Positions 1-9,300 are shown, counted from the first letter of the stretch. The stretch is DNA of 36,406 nucleotides from an uncultured Rhizobiaceae group bacterium (GCA_937951645.1 CALFBM010000083.1:1-36406); one strand, 5' to 3'. Numbers and translations: made by a program. The notes: generated by a model from the letters alone, not told the origin.

Positions 1-665
1 ATATCTACTGTACGGCGTAGTGGTGAATTTCTCTTTTGGTAGTTAAACATTGCGCGTGCATCAGAAACGCCAGCGCCGGCTAATGTTCTGACTGGGCCTG
101 CTGAAATTGCATTAACGCGAATGCCTTGTGGACCAAAGTCACTTGCCAAATAGCGAACGCTTGCTTCCAATGCTGCCTTGGCAACGCCCATCACATTATA
201 GTTTGGCATCACACGCGTCGCACCGCCATAAGTGAGGGTCAGCATGGAACCGCCCTCATTCATCATGGCTGCTGCACGTTTTGCAATCTCGGTAAATGAG
301 AAGCATGAGATAACCATGGTGCGGGAAAAGTTTTCACGTGTGGTGTCAGCATACATGCCTTTAAGCTCGTTCTTGTCTGAAAATGCAATCGCATGAACAA
401 GGAAGTCGATTGAACCCCATTCTTTTTTTAACGTTTCAAAAACAGCATCAACAGAAGCAATATCTTCCACATCACAATCCAAAAGAAGTTTTGAGCCAAC
501 ACTATCAGCAAGCGGCTTAACACGTTTGCCAAAACCATCACCTTGATAAGTAAAGGCAAGTTCCGCGCCTTGTTCAGCCAGTTGTTTTGCAATGCCCCAG
601 GCAATCGAGTGGTTATTTGCAACACCCATCACAAGGCCGCGTTTGCCTTTCATTAAGTCACCCAT
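1..665 (-). CDS. fabI: Enoyl-[acyl-carrier-protein] reductase (NADH), 3' part truncated by the window edge
   Basis: Manual minus-strand translation from ATG at 665: MGDLMKGKRGLVMGVANNHSIAWGIAKQLAEQGAELAFTYQG...; FabI-type SDR start and ...YNVMGVAKAALEASVRYLASDFGPQGIRVNAISAGPVRTLA; next to fabB/fabA. Not in the ORF track because it runs off the edge. Confidence 0.95.
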   Translation of the reverse strand, partial: MGDLMKGKRGLVMGVANNHSIAWGIAKQLAEQGAELAFTYQGDGFGKRVKPLADSVGSKLLLDCDVEDIASVDAVFETLKKEWGSIDFLVHAIAFSDKNELKGMYADTTRENFSRTMVISCFSFTEIAKRAAAMMNEGGSMLTLTYGGATRVMPNYNVMGVAKAALEASVRYLASDFGPQGIRVNAISAGPVRTLAGAGVSDARAMFNYQKRNSPLRRTVD

Positions 666-675
666 GTTCAGTTCC

Positions 676-1893
676 TTAACCGTTGTAGCGCTGCAGCGCG
701 AGGGTTGCATTCGTGCCACCAAAACCAAAGGAGTTGGAAATAACTGTATTCAGTTCTGCATTATCAATACGCTCACGAACAATATTCATATCCGTAAACT
801 TGGGATCAATTTCTTCGATGTGCGCGCTTTCGCAAATAAATTGATTGTTCATCATAAGCATGCAGTAAATTGCTTCCTGAACACCTGTTGCGCCAAGTGA
901 ATGGCCTGTTAGGGATTTTGTTGCAGAGATAGGAGGGCAATTCTGCCCAAAGACTTCACGGACTGCTTCAATTTCTTTTTCATCACCAACCGGTGTTGAG
1001 GTGCCATGGGGGTTGATGTAATCAATCGGATCATTAACGGTTGATAGAGCCATTTGCATGCACCGAATTGCACCTTCACCAGATGGTGCAACCATATCAT
1101 GGCCATCAGAAGTTGCACCATAACCAATAACCTCACCATAGATTTTTGCGCCTCGTGCCTTGGCATGTTCAAGTTCTTCCAGAACAACGACACCTGCTCC
1201 TCCGGCAATCACGAAACCATCGCGATTTACGTCATAGGTGCGAGAAGCTTTTGATGGTGTGTCATTAAACTTGGATGACATTGCACCCATTGCATCAAAC
1301 AGGTTCGACATTGACCAATCAAGATCTTCTGATCCGCCTGCAAAGATAATATCCTGCTTGCCCATTTGAATGGTTTCATAGGCATTACCTACACAATGGT
1401 TTGATGTGGCACATGCTGATGTTATTGAATAGTTTACACCCTTGATTTCAAATTGCGTACCAAGAACGGCAGAAGCGGTTGAGCTCATTGCTTTTGGAAC
1501 TGCGGTTGGTCCAATGCGCTTTGGCCCTTTTTCACGCGTTACGTCTGCCGCTTCGAAGATCACCTTGGTTGAAGGGCCTCCTGAGCCCATAATGATACCT
1601 GTACGAGGATTTACAACATCGCTGTTTTCAAGGCCTGCATCTTGAATGGCTTGCTCCATGGCAATGTAATTCCATGCAGTGCCTTTTGCCATAAAACGTG
1701 CGGTGCGACGGTCAAGTACTTCAAAGGGGTCAAGATTTGGTGCGCCCTGAACCTGACAACGGAACCCATATTTTACATGATCTTCTGCTGTGGTGATGCC
1801 TGACTTAGCTTCGCGAAGAGAACCAAGCACTTCTTGAGTATTATTTCCAATGGATGAGACAATGCCCATGCCTGTTACGACAACGCGTTTCAT
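676..1893 (-). CDS. fabB: Beta-ketoacyl-ACP synthase I
   Basis: [18 protein letters not shown]..., active-site [24 protein letters not shown] and [13 protein letters not shown] motifs; fabA-fabB-fabI order. Confidence 0.96.
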   Translation of the reverse strand: MKRVVVTGMGIVSSIGNNTQEVLGSLREAKSGITTAEDHVKYGFRCQVQGAPNLDPFEVLDRRTARFMAKGTAWNYIAMEQAIQDAGLENSDVVNPRTGIIMGSGGPSTKVIFEAADVTREKGPKRIGPTAVPKAMSSTASAVLGTQFEIKGVNYSITSACATSNHCVGNAYETIQMGKQDIIFAGGSEDLDWSMSNLFDAMGAMSSKFNDTPSKASRTYDVNRDGFVIAGGAGVVVLEELEHAKARGAKIYGEVIGYGATSDGHDMVAPSGEGAIRCMQMALSTVNDPIDYINPHGTSTPVGDEKEIEAVREVFGQNCPPISATKSLTGHSLGATGVQEAIYCMLMMNNQFICESAHIEEIDPKFTDMNIVRERIDNAELNTVISNSFGFGGTNATLALQRYNG

Positions 1894-1917
1894 GGTTATG
1901 TTCCTTGACTTTGAGTT

Positions 1918-2433
1918 CTAGGATGCTTTTTCTTTGGATAGACCAACTTTTAAGTCTTTTGCAGTGTAAATAATTTCGCCATCAGCCTTAAGCCAGCCAT
2001 CAGCAATGCCCAAGACAAGACGACCACGCATAACACGTTTAAAATCAATGCCGTATTCTACCATCTTTGTTTTTGGCGTAACCATTCCCTTGAATTTCAC
2101 TTCACCAGTGGAGAGTGCCATTCCGTAGCCTTCACCGCCAGACCAGCCCAGAAAAAAACCTGTAAGTTGCCACATCGCATCAAGACCAAGGCAGCCGGGC
2201 ATGATTTCATTGCCAATAAAATGACATGGAAAGAACCAGGCATTCGGTTTTATATCAAGCTCTGCACGAACCATGCCCTTGCCGTATTCACCGCCTTCTT
2301 CATCAAGCTTCGTAATGCGATCAAACATCAGCATTGGAGGAGCAGGAAGTTGGGCATTTCCTTGTCCAAATAATTCGCCTTTTCCGCAGGCAATTAATTC
2401 TTCATAATTGTAACTTGTTTGACGGTCAGTCAT
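1918..2433 (-). CDS. fabA: 3-hydroxydecanoyl-ACP dehydratase/isomerase
   Basis: 171 aa, [33 protein letters not shown] motif typical of FabA; directly upstream of fabB. Confidence 0.96.
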   Translation of the reverse strand: MTDRQTSYNYEELIACGKGELFGQGNAQLPAPPMLMFDRITKLDEEGGEYGKGMVRAELDIKPNAWFFPCHFIGNEIMPGCLGLDAMWQLTGFFLGWSGGEGYGMALSTGEVKFKGMVTPKTKMVEYGIDFKRVMRGRLVLGIADGWLKADGEIIYTAKDLKVGLSKEKAS

Positions 2434-2565
2434 ATATGCCGAGCCTTTTTATCTTGATAATTCAATCTGCTTCGCACAGTTTTAGCACATGATTTTGCCC
2501 TCTGCCAAAGGAAGAATTGCAGATTTGTGGAGAAGTTTGCTGCTTAAGGGAATTCCATGGCAATA

Positions 2566-2585
2566 AATTGACGTAATCGTCAATT
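2566..2585. promoter_or_regulatory. Perfect dyad AATTGACG-TAAT-CGTCAATT in the fabA/irr divergent intergenic region
   Basis: 8-bp perfect inverted arms with 4-nt spacer, read directly. Confidence 0.6.
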
Positions 2586-2682
2586 ATTTTACCTTTTGTC
2601 CTTATTGCTGCCTATTGCGTAAATTTACAGTAGGAATTATATTCCTCAAATAACAGGTATCCATTATATAAGTTGGCCTTGT

Positions 2683-3102
2683 ATGTTCGATAAAGTTCAA
2701 AACCTCGATGTCGTTTTGCGTGAAGCAAATTTGCGCCCTACTCGCCAAAGAATTGATCTCGCACGTCTGCTATTTTCCAAGGGTGAACGCCACGTTTGTG
2801 CAGAAACCTTATTTGAGGAAGCGCGAGAAGCGGGTGTAATGGTCTCTCTTGCTACGATTTATAATACGCTACACCAGTTTACGGACAATGGCTTGTTACG
2901 TGCAATTACAGTTGATTCAAGTAGAACATATTTTGACACTAATACGGGTGACCACCATCATTTTTATCTGGAAGACTCCAATGAATTAATGGATATGCCT
3001 GATGGTTATGTAAAAATTGATAACCTTCCAAAGCCACCCGAAGGCCTTGAGATCAGCAGTGTAGATGTAGTGGTTCGTGTTCGTCCAACGTCAAAAAACT
3101 GA
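2683..3102 (+). CDS. irr: Fur-family iron response regulator Irr
   Basis: 139 aa Fur-like; LRPTRQRIDLARLLF, VSLATIYNTLHQFTDNGLL, and the HHH stretch (TGDHHHFYLED); divergent from fabA as in many Rhizobiales. Confidence 0.9.
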   Translation: MFDKVQNLDVVLREANLRPTRQRIDLARLLFSKGERHVCAETLFEEAREAGVMVSLATIYNTLHQFTDNGLLRAITVDSSRTYFDTNTGDHHHFYLEDSNELMDMPDGYVKIDNLPKPPEGLEISSVDVVVRVRPTSKN

Positions 3103-3654
3103 TCATTCTTCGATCAATTCATCTGGATAAACACCCCAGATATTAGCCTTGCTGACATAACCGTCCTGCTTGCCAAACGTTAAGTGGCAGAATTTTTCAC
3201 CGCAAAAATCAACATTGGCAATAACCCCAGGCTCAATTTGAGCTAGATTGGAAGAAGCAGGATCAGGCTTTGACATTAAATTTGCCATACCTTTTTTCTT
3301 GTTGTTTTCCCATGGGTTGATGATGGCAGTACGTTTGCCGGAAAGTAGCGAATGTAACATCCAGCCTTCATTTCCTTCCGCATCACGAACTTTACGCCAA
3401 TTATCGAACTCCTGAATAATTTCCATTGGGAGGCCTTTTTTTACATATAGCCAGGCCACCTGATATTTTGCCCCAGGCCCAACACGCATATTTGCCTTGC
3501 CGGATTTTAAACTCACAAAACGGGGAATAGGCAATCCTGTTTTGCCAGTAGTTGTTGATTGAGCCTTGGCGATCTCGACCGAAACAGGCAAAACAAATAA
3601 AGAGGCTATAAGTACGTTTGATAATAATTTTGAAAACAACCTGAACAAATTCAC
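3103..3654 (-). CDS. Secreted SH3-domain protein
   Basis: N-terminal signal-peptide-like segment; SGKANMRVGPGAKYQVAWLYVKKGLPMEIIQEFDNWRKVRDAEGNEGWMLHSLLSGKRTAI is bacterial SH3-like. Confidence 0.85.
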   Translation of the reverse strand: MNLFRLFSKLLSNVLIASLFVLPVSVEIAKAQSTTTGKTGLPIPRFVSLKSGKANMRVGPGAKYQVAWLYVKKGLPMEIIQEFDNWRKVRDAEGNEGWMLHSLLSGKRTAIINPWENNKKKGMANLMSKPDPASSNLAQIEPGVIANVDFCGEKFCHLTFGKQDGYVSKANIWGVYPDELIEE

Positions 3655-3801
3655 CTGATTTTCCCCTATCGAGACCCGTAAACGAAATTCTTGCTTTAGT
3701 GTTGCCAGTCTGGCCTTATAAATATATCAAATACCTTGGTATTCAAAGACTGTTAATACTGCGTCAACATCTGGCATTAATGTCATTATCGGAACTAAAA
3801 A

Positions 3802-4797
3802 ATGAGTAAAAAAAAACCTGTCGTCATTGTAACACGTAAATTGCCAGATTCTGTCGAAACACGGATGCGAGAGTTGTTTACTACAACCTTGAATCTAAAA
3901 GACAACGCCTTGACGCAAGAACAGTTGATTGATGCTGTACAAAAAGCAGATGTGTTGGTTCCGACTGTTACAGATAATATTGATGCAGCCTTGATTGAAA
4001 AGGCCGGATCCCAACTCAAACTTATTGCGAATTTTGGAAATGGTGTTGATAATATTGATGTTGCAGCTGCTGCAAAAAAAGGCATTACAGTTACCAACAC
4101 ACCTAACGTTTTAACTGAAGATACTGCTGATATGGCCATGGGTTTGATGATTGCGGTTTCCCGTCGCTTTGTGGAAGGTGCGCAAGCGATTAACAAAAAC
4201 GAGTGGCCCGGTTGGTCACCAACATGGATGCTGGGCAATCGAATTTGGGGTAAACGTCTTGGTGTCATTGGCATGGGCAGGATCGGCACAGCAGTTGCAA
4301 GGCGCGCAAAGGCATTTGGCCTTTCAATCCATTATCATAATCGTAATCAGGTAAGTGGTGCTGTAGAAGATGAACTTGAGGCGACCTATTGGGATAGTCT
4401 TGATCAAATGTTGCCGCGCGTTGATTTTCTTTCGATCAATTGTCCTTATACGACAGAAACCTATCACATGCTTTCTGAAGAACGTCTGGCATTAATGCAG
4501 CCAGGCTCGGTTATTATTAATACTGCGCGTGGTGAAGTGATTGATGAAAAATCACTTATTCTTGCAATTTCTCATGGTAAAATTTCAGGTGCTGGCCTTG
4601 ATGTTTTTGAAAATGAGCCTGCTGTTAGTGTTGATTTGATGAAGCTTGTTAAAAAGGGAAAGGTTGTCGTGTTGCCGCGCATGGGGTCTGCAACCAAAGA
4701 AAGCCGCATTGAAATGGGTGACCGTGTCTTGATTAATATTAGAACCTGGGTTGATAGTCATCGTCCACCAGACCGTGTCTTACCGAGTGAAGCTTAA
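3802..4797 (+). CDS. D-isomer specific 2-hydroxyacid dehydrogenase (glyoxylate/hydroxypyruvate reductase-like)
   Basis: GKRLGVIGMGRIGTAVARRAKAFG Rossmann motif; NTARGEVIDEKSL; GAGLDVFENEP. Confidence 0.9.
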   Translation: MSKKKPVVIVTRKLPDSVETRMRELFTTTLNLKDNALTQEQLIDAVQKADVLVPTVTDNIDAALIEKAGSQLKLIANFGNGVDNIDVAAAAKKGITVTNTPNVLTEDTADMAMGLMIAVSRRFVEGAQAINKNEWPGWSPTWMLGNRIWGKRLGVIGMGRIGTAVARRAKAFGLSIHYHNRNQVSGAVEDELEATYWDSLDQMLPRVDFLSINCPYTTETYHMLSEERLALMQPGSVIINTARGEVIDEKSLILAISHGKISGAGLDVFENEPAVSVDLMKLVKKGKVVVLPRMGSATKESRIEMGDRVLINIRTWVDSHRPPDRVLPSEA

Positions 4798-4812
4798 ATT
4801 GAGGTTTATCAA

Positions 4813-5847
4813 ATGAAAGCCATTACCTTTGGCTCGGCGATGGTTGATATCATCACCGTAATAAGTTCTGAATCGATTGAGCAGATTTCGCTTTCCAATT
4901 CCAATCAGCAATATCTGCTCGTTGAACCAGGCCGCAAAGTAGAGGCCGAAACAATTACACGCCATATTGGTGGTGGTGCGCTTAATACGGGCGTATGTTT
5001 AACCAAGCTTGGTTGTGAGGTTGGTCCGGTTGTTAAAATGGGGGATGATGTTCCACGAGATTATATCGTAAAACACTGTCTTTCACATGAATTGAATATT
5101 GAAAAATTCCTGATTGATGAAGCTCAATCCACGGGTTCAGCTGTGATGATCGCAAGCCATGAAAAAAACGCTGCAATTTTTACACACAGGGGTGCAAACA
5201 CAACACTTGTTCAATCAGATTTGGATAAAATAATCCCTCTGAAAGCTGATATCATACATGCAGCACCTTTAAGTGGCGCATCCGCCAATATGTTGCCTGC
5301 TATTTCTCAATTGGCAAAAGAAGCAGGTAGCTTTTTTTCGTCCAATCCTGGTATTCGCCAGATTACAACGCGAGCAAATTCGGTCTTGTCTGCTGCAAAA
5401 AACATGTCATTGATTTCTATCAATGAGGTTGAAGCAGCAGCTTTGGTTCCATGCCTGTCAGCCATTGATTCAACCCTTGATTGGGGAGTGCCCAGTAAAG
5501 GTGATCCTGTTATTCATTCTCAGGGTGGTGAGATCTGCCTGAAGAAGTTTTGTAAAACACTGCATACGCATGGCCCAAAGCATGTTTTGATTACCCACGG
5601 AGCAGAAGGTGCTTATCTGTATGATGGGGAAATATTACACCATCAAGAGGTAATACCGACCAAAGTGGCCGGCACGGCTGGTGCGGGTGACTCTTTTGTT
5701 TCAACGCTTGCCTGGGGCTTGAAATCAGGACATTCAGCCAAGCGAGCACTCTTGCAAGCTGCACATAATGCATCCTCGGTGGTTTCCTACGTGAATACGA
5801 CAGATGGATTATTAAGTGCAGATGAATTGATGAAGCGGGCTTCTTAA
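4813..5847 (+). CDS. PfkB-family carbohydrate/nucleoside kinase
   Basis: [17 protein letters not shown] and [19 protein letters not shown] signatures. Confidence 0.9.
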   Translation: MKAITFGSAMVDIITVISSESIEQISLSNSNQQYLLVEPGRKVEAETITRHIGGGALNTGVCLTKLGCEVGPVVKMGDDVPRDYIVKHCLSHELNIEKFLIDEAQSTGSAVMIASHEKNAAIFTHRGANTTLVQSDLDKIIPLKADIIHAAPLSGASANMLPAISQLAKEAGSFFSSNPGIRQITTRANSVLSAAKNMSLISINEVEAAALVPCLSAIDSTLDWGVPSKGDPVIHSQGGEICLKKFCKTLHTHGPKHVLITHGAEGAYLYDGEILHHQEVIPTKVAGTAGAGDSFVSTLAWGLKSGHSAKRALLQAAHNASSVVSYVNTTDGLLSADELMKRAS

Positions 5848-6293
5848 ACCCCTGTTGAACCAAATCCGCCAGAACCACGTTCAGTTTCACTTGCCAGAGA
5901 ACCTTCTGAGATCTCAACCTGGGTGACTGGTGCAATTACCATTTGGGCAATACGCATACCACGCTCAATTTTAAAGGTTTTCTCACCATGATTAATCAAT
6001 AGTACCATCACTTCACCACGATAATCAGCATCAATTGTGCCCGGTGTATTAAGACAGGTAATGCCGTTTTTGTAGGCAAGGCCGGAGCGCGGGCGGATTT
6101 GCCCTTCATGGCCTTTGGGAATTTCCATTACCAAGCCCGTTGGCACCAGAACGCGTTTGCCAACTTTTAATACAATCGGCTCATTTTCTGGAACAGCTGC
6201 GCGCAAATCCATGCCCGCAGCATCTTGCGTTTCATAAGAGGGAAGTTCCAAGCCTTCACCATGCGGCAACCTGATAATATTGAGAGTGCTCAT
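5844..6293 (-). CDS. dut: Deoxyuridine 5'-triphosphate nucleotidohydrolase (dUTPase)
   Basis: [48 protein letters not shown] and [10 protein letters not shown] motifs. Its 3' end overlaps the PfkB gene by 4 bp, convergent. Confidence 0.96.
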   Translation of the reverse strand: MSTLNIIRLPHGEGLELPSYETQDAAGMDLRAAVPENEPIVLKVGKRVLVPTGLVMEIPKGHEGQIRPRSGLAYKNGITCLNTPGTIDADYRGEVMVLLINHGEKTFKIERGMRIAQMVIAPVTQVEISEGSLASETERGSGGFGSTGV

Positions 6294-6691
6294 CGTGGAT
6301 CGTATGCAAATTCCAGACGATTGCCACCTGGCTCATTGATAAAGAAATGAACCTTAGGCCCTGCACCAGAAAATTCTGGTGAGCATTCAATTTTTACGCC
6401 GGGCCAATCTTTAATCTTGGCAAAGGCATCATTGAGAACTTCTTCACTTGGAAATTTAAAAGCCACATGATGAAGCCCTACATTAGTCTTGCGATCAAAT
6501 CCTGTAGGTGCGTCCGTTTGTGCTTGCCAGATTGTCAGAACAGAACTGCCATCTGTAATAAACTTTGAAGGATAGTCAGGCTTGCCACCAACTTCTTTCC
6601 AACCAAGACATTCTGTAAAAAACGCGATGGTTTTATCCAGATCAGAAACTGTTAAGCCAAGATGGTCTATTCCAAGAGTAAGTGCAGTCAT
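6290..6691 (-). CDS. VOC (glyoxalase/bleomycin resistance) family protein
   Basis: [25 protein letters not shown]...GLHHVAFKF...[15 protein letters not shown]. Internal ATG at 6691 preferred to the ORF-track start at 6703. Confidence 0.88.
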   Translation of the reverse strand: MTALTLGIDHLGLTVSDLDKTIAFFTECLGWKEVGGKPDYPSKFITDGSSVLTIWQAQTDAPTGFDRKTNVGLHHVAFKFPSEEVLNDAFAKIKDWPGVKIECSPEFSGAGPKVHFFINEPGGNRLEFAYDPR

Positions 6692-6741
6692 GGGATGCTC
6701 CAATGTTTATGCGAGTATAGATATTAATAATTTTAAGAGAA

Positions 6742-8181
6742 TTAAATTTCCAATGTTTCGACGGTAAAATGTTTTATAATCTCGTTTACAAGTTTTTGTG
6801 CCACCTCACTCTTGTCCATCTTTGGCCAATCTTCAATACCTGATTTGCTTAATCGCTTCACAGTGTTTTTATCACCTCCCATCACACCCCCTTCGGGTGA
6901 TACATCATTGGCAATAATCCAGTCAGCATTTTTGCTTTTGAGTTTGGCTTTGGCATGTTCTTCCAGAGCTTCAGTTTCAGCAGCAAAACCAATAAGAAGT
7001 TGAGGGCGTTGTTTATGATGCCCCAATGTTTTCAAAATATCCGGGTTTTCTGTAAGTTGTAATGAAGCAGGGCCTTTGCCATTTTCTTTTTTCATTTTTT
7101 CATCAGACGCGTTCACAGTTCGCCAGTCAGCCACAGCAGCCACCATGACAGCAATATCTGCAGGCAAGGCAGTCTCTACAGCCTGTTGCATTTCACGAGC
7201 CGTTTGTATGTTTATGGTTTCGCAATTTTCAGGATCGGGAATATCAACCGGACCAGAAACCAAAATTACTTCTGCACCAGCCTGACCCAAGGCTTCTGCA
7301 ATTGCATGCCCTTGCTTGCCTGAAGATCTGTTGGCAATGTATCGAACAGGGTCAATGGGTTCATGCGTTGGGCCAGAAGTTACAATGGCTCGTTTTCCAG
7401 CTAGTGGTTGGGGTATTTTTTTGGGGAGTAGTAAATTTTCAATAGCGCTGACAATTTCCAGGGGTTCGGCCATACGTCCAAGTCCGGCTTCCCCACTTTC
7501 AGCCATTTCACCAGCATTGGGACCAATAAAATGTATGCCATCAGAATGCAGTAATTTGATATTGCGTTGTGTGGCAGGGTGAGACCACATTTTCGGATTC
7601 ATGGCAGGGGCAATCAACACAGGTTTATCAGTTGCCATTAAAACGGTTGAGGCAAGATCATTTGCATGTCCTTGTGCCATTTTAGCCATAAGGTCTGCTG
7701 TAGTCGGCGCAACAACGATCAAGTCAGCTTCGCGAGATAATCGAATATGTCCGATGTCGTGTTCGTCATCACGGTCAAAAAGTTCAGAAAACACTTTATC
7801 ATTGGCAATCGCAGAAACGGAAAGTGGCGTTACAAATTCATGCGCCGCGTTTGTCATGACAGGGCGAACCAATGCTCCGCGCTCACGTAACCTACGAATT
7901 AGGTCAAGGCATTTATAAGCTGCAATGCCGCCGCCAATAACAAGTAGAATGAGCTTGCCTTTTAAGTTGACAGGCGGAGCGCCCTTTTCCTCGCTTTGCT
8001 GATGAATCGGGCTTGTGGCAATTGGGTTAAATATTTGGGCAGGTTCAAGAAGAGAAAGTTTTTTTACATCGCCCAGGATAAGACGTACTTGCTCTTCCAT
8101 GGACCGACCGTTTTTGGCGGCGTACTCACGAAGCGTCTGTTTGGTTTCTTCATCAAGATTTCGTATGGTAATACTGGCCAT
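6742..8181 (-). CDS. coaBC: Bifunctional phosphopantothenoylcysteine decarboxylase/phosphopantothenate-cysteine ligase with an N-terminal FitA-like ribbon-helix-helix domain
   Basis: N-term MASITIRNLDEETKQTLREYAAKNGRSMEEQVRLIL (RHH) in the same frame as GKLILLVIGGGIAAYKCLDLIRRL, VAPAMNPKMWSHPAT-like (IAPAMNPKMWSHPATQRN) and TSGPTHEPIDPVRYIANRSSGKQG. Confidence 0.94.
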   Translation of the reverse strand: MASITIRNLDEETKQTLREYAAKNGRSMEEQVRLILGDVKKLSLLEPAQIFNPIATSPIHQQSEEKGAPPVNLKGKLILLVIGGGIAAYKCLDLIRRLRERGALVRPVMTNAAHEFVTPLSVSAIANDKVFSELFDRDDEHDIGHIRLSREADLIVVAPTTADLMAKMAQGHANDLASTVLMATDKPVLIAPAMNPKMWSHPATQRNIKLLHSDGIHFIGPNAGEMAESGEAGLGRMAEPLEIVSAIENLLLPKKIPQPLAGKRAIVTSGPTHEPIDPVRYIANRSSGKQGHAIAEALGQAGAEVILVSGPVDIPDPENCETINIQTAREMQQAVETALPADIAVMVAAVADWRTVNASDEKMKKENGKGPASLQLTENPDILKTLGHHKQRPQLLIGFAAETEALEEHAKAKLKSKNADWIIANDVSPEGGVMGGDKNTVKRLSKSGIEDWPKMDKSEVAQKLVNEIIKHFTVETLEI

Positions 8182-8430
8182 TTTTAATCCATATGATTAC
8201 ATTGATATCAAATATAGTAAATTTATGATTTCATTGCAATCGTTCGATTTGCCTTGTATTAGTCTCATTTTTCATGTATTGCGTACGTACCCGATATTTT
8301 GCCGAACTACTGACTAGTCTTGCGCTCCTCTGAATTGAACTGCGCCTACCACGATTTCTTCCCAAAATTGACGACAACAGACACTTACGCTCAATTCCGA
8401 GCTTGAGGTCTCATTTGAAAGGTAATTACC

Positions 8431-8640
8431 GTGACTAATGGCACAGTAAAATTTTATAACGACCAAAAAGGTTTTGGTTTCATTCAACCTGAAGACGGCG
8501 GAACAGACGTATTCGTACATGCTACGGCGCTAGAGCGCGCAGGCATGTCAGGTCTTTCTGAAGGTCAAAAAGTTGCGTTCACAACTGCTGTTGATCAGCG
8601 TTCTGGCAAAACTGCAGTGGATACAATCCAGGCTGCGTAA
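8431..8640 (+). CDS. Cold-shock-domain protein (CspA family), GTG start
   Basis: TNGTVKFYNDQKGFGFIQPEDGGTDVFVHATALERAGMSGLSEGQKVAF; RNP1/RNP2 motifs (KGFGFI, VFVHA). Confidence 0.95.
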   Translation: MTNGTVKFYNDQKGFGFIQPEDGGTDVFVHATALERAGMSGLSEGQKVAFTTAVDQRSGKTAVDTIQAA

Positions 8641-8669
8641 TTCTTCTTTTGAAGAATAAAAGTCTTATT

Positions 8670-8697
8670 AAGGGTGGCTTTGCTGCCCTTTTTTATT
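8670..8697 (+). terminator. Rho-independent terminator after the cold-shock gene
   Basis: AGGGTGGC-TTT-GCTGCCCT stem (two G-U pairs) followed by a T-run. Confidence 0.75.
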
Positions 8698-8728
8698 AGG
8701 TAATTTTTGTTTCCTTTCTTCAATTTTT

Positions 8729-8946
8729 CCCTCTCCTACAATTCAGCCCTTCGTGAAGAGGGTGTTTTAATGTACCAGCCTCCTCCTTGTGGGGAGGCAC
8801 GTGATTGGCGCGGAACGCGGCAGAACGGGTGGGGGTAAGCAACTGTTGACAAAATTCAGAATTCCACTTCAAGTTCGTCACCTCCCACCGTTTCCCCCTG
8901 CGGCTAAGCCTTGGTTCAACTGCCTTCCCACAAGGAGGAGGCAGGC
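8729..8946. repeat. Intergenic multi-hairpin inverted-repeat element (MITE/RIME-like)
   Basis: 22-nt arms 8778-8799 (gcctcctccttgtggggaggca) and 8921-8942 (tgccttcccacaaggaggaggc), one mismatch as inverted repeats; flanking hairpin CCCTCT...AGAGGG at 8729-8762. Confidence 0.7.
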
Positions 8947-9073
8947 ATAAATCTGCATTCACTCGCCCATTACTGAACGGTGTTGTCAAACTCTTTTCCC
9001 AATTCAAACATGCGGAGTTCTCAGTGGAGAGCCTCTAATGTTTGTTTTTGTGGTTCTCAACTGAGAACTCCAC

Positions 9074-9218
9074 GTAGAGATTTTTAGAACCGCCTTACGG
9101 GATAAATCGCGCAGGATCGGCCTTCTAGGAGGGTCGCAGTCCGAAACGACAACCTTACCGCTCTACTGTCTCTATCCTTGTTTAACTTCGGTGGCCAAAC
9201 TGAGTTTGTTGGATAGAC
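9074..9218. ncRNA. Candidate structured RNA of unknown class; strand undetermined
   Basis: GTAGAG(9074-9079)/CTCTAC(9161-9166) closing stem around a GGAT-CGGCCTTC-TAG-GAGGGTCG-CA-GTCC hairpin (9114-9142); second stem TCTATCC(9171-9177)/GGATAGA(9211-9217); no convincing ORF. Confidence 0.35.
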
Positions 9219-9300
9219 GATAAGATGATTATGCGGGAAGTGGCAAAAGCGGGGATAAGTTTTTACTATATTTATTAAACTGAAAATTACAAAATGTAGT

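Noticed and set aside
7316-7918. Antisense ORFs over coaBC (88 and 105 aa) and many similar ORFs opposite fabB, dnaN, recF, dxs, the PKS and UbiB
   Set aside because: They sit opposite well-supported genes, lack plausible start context and domains, and are rich in Ser/Ala/Pro as expected for reverse-frame artefacts.
8720-9007. 95-aa minus-strand ORF (MNWEKSLTTPFSNGRVNADLCLPPPCGKAVEP...)
   Set aside because: It lies over the inverted-repeat element, has low-complexity composition dictated by the palindrome and no recognisable domain; treated as spurious.
9014-9218. SRP RNA, RNase P RNA, tmRNA, tRNA or cobalamin riboswitch
   Set aside because: Hallmark sequences (for example GGTCAGGTCCGGAAGGAAGCAGCC for SRP, GAGGAAAGTCCGGGC for RNase P, or a tRNA cloverleaf with GTTCRANYC) are absent.
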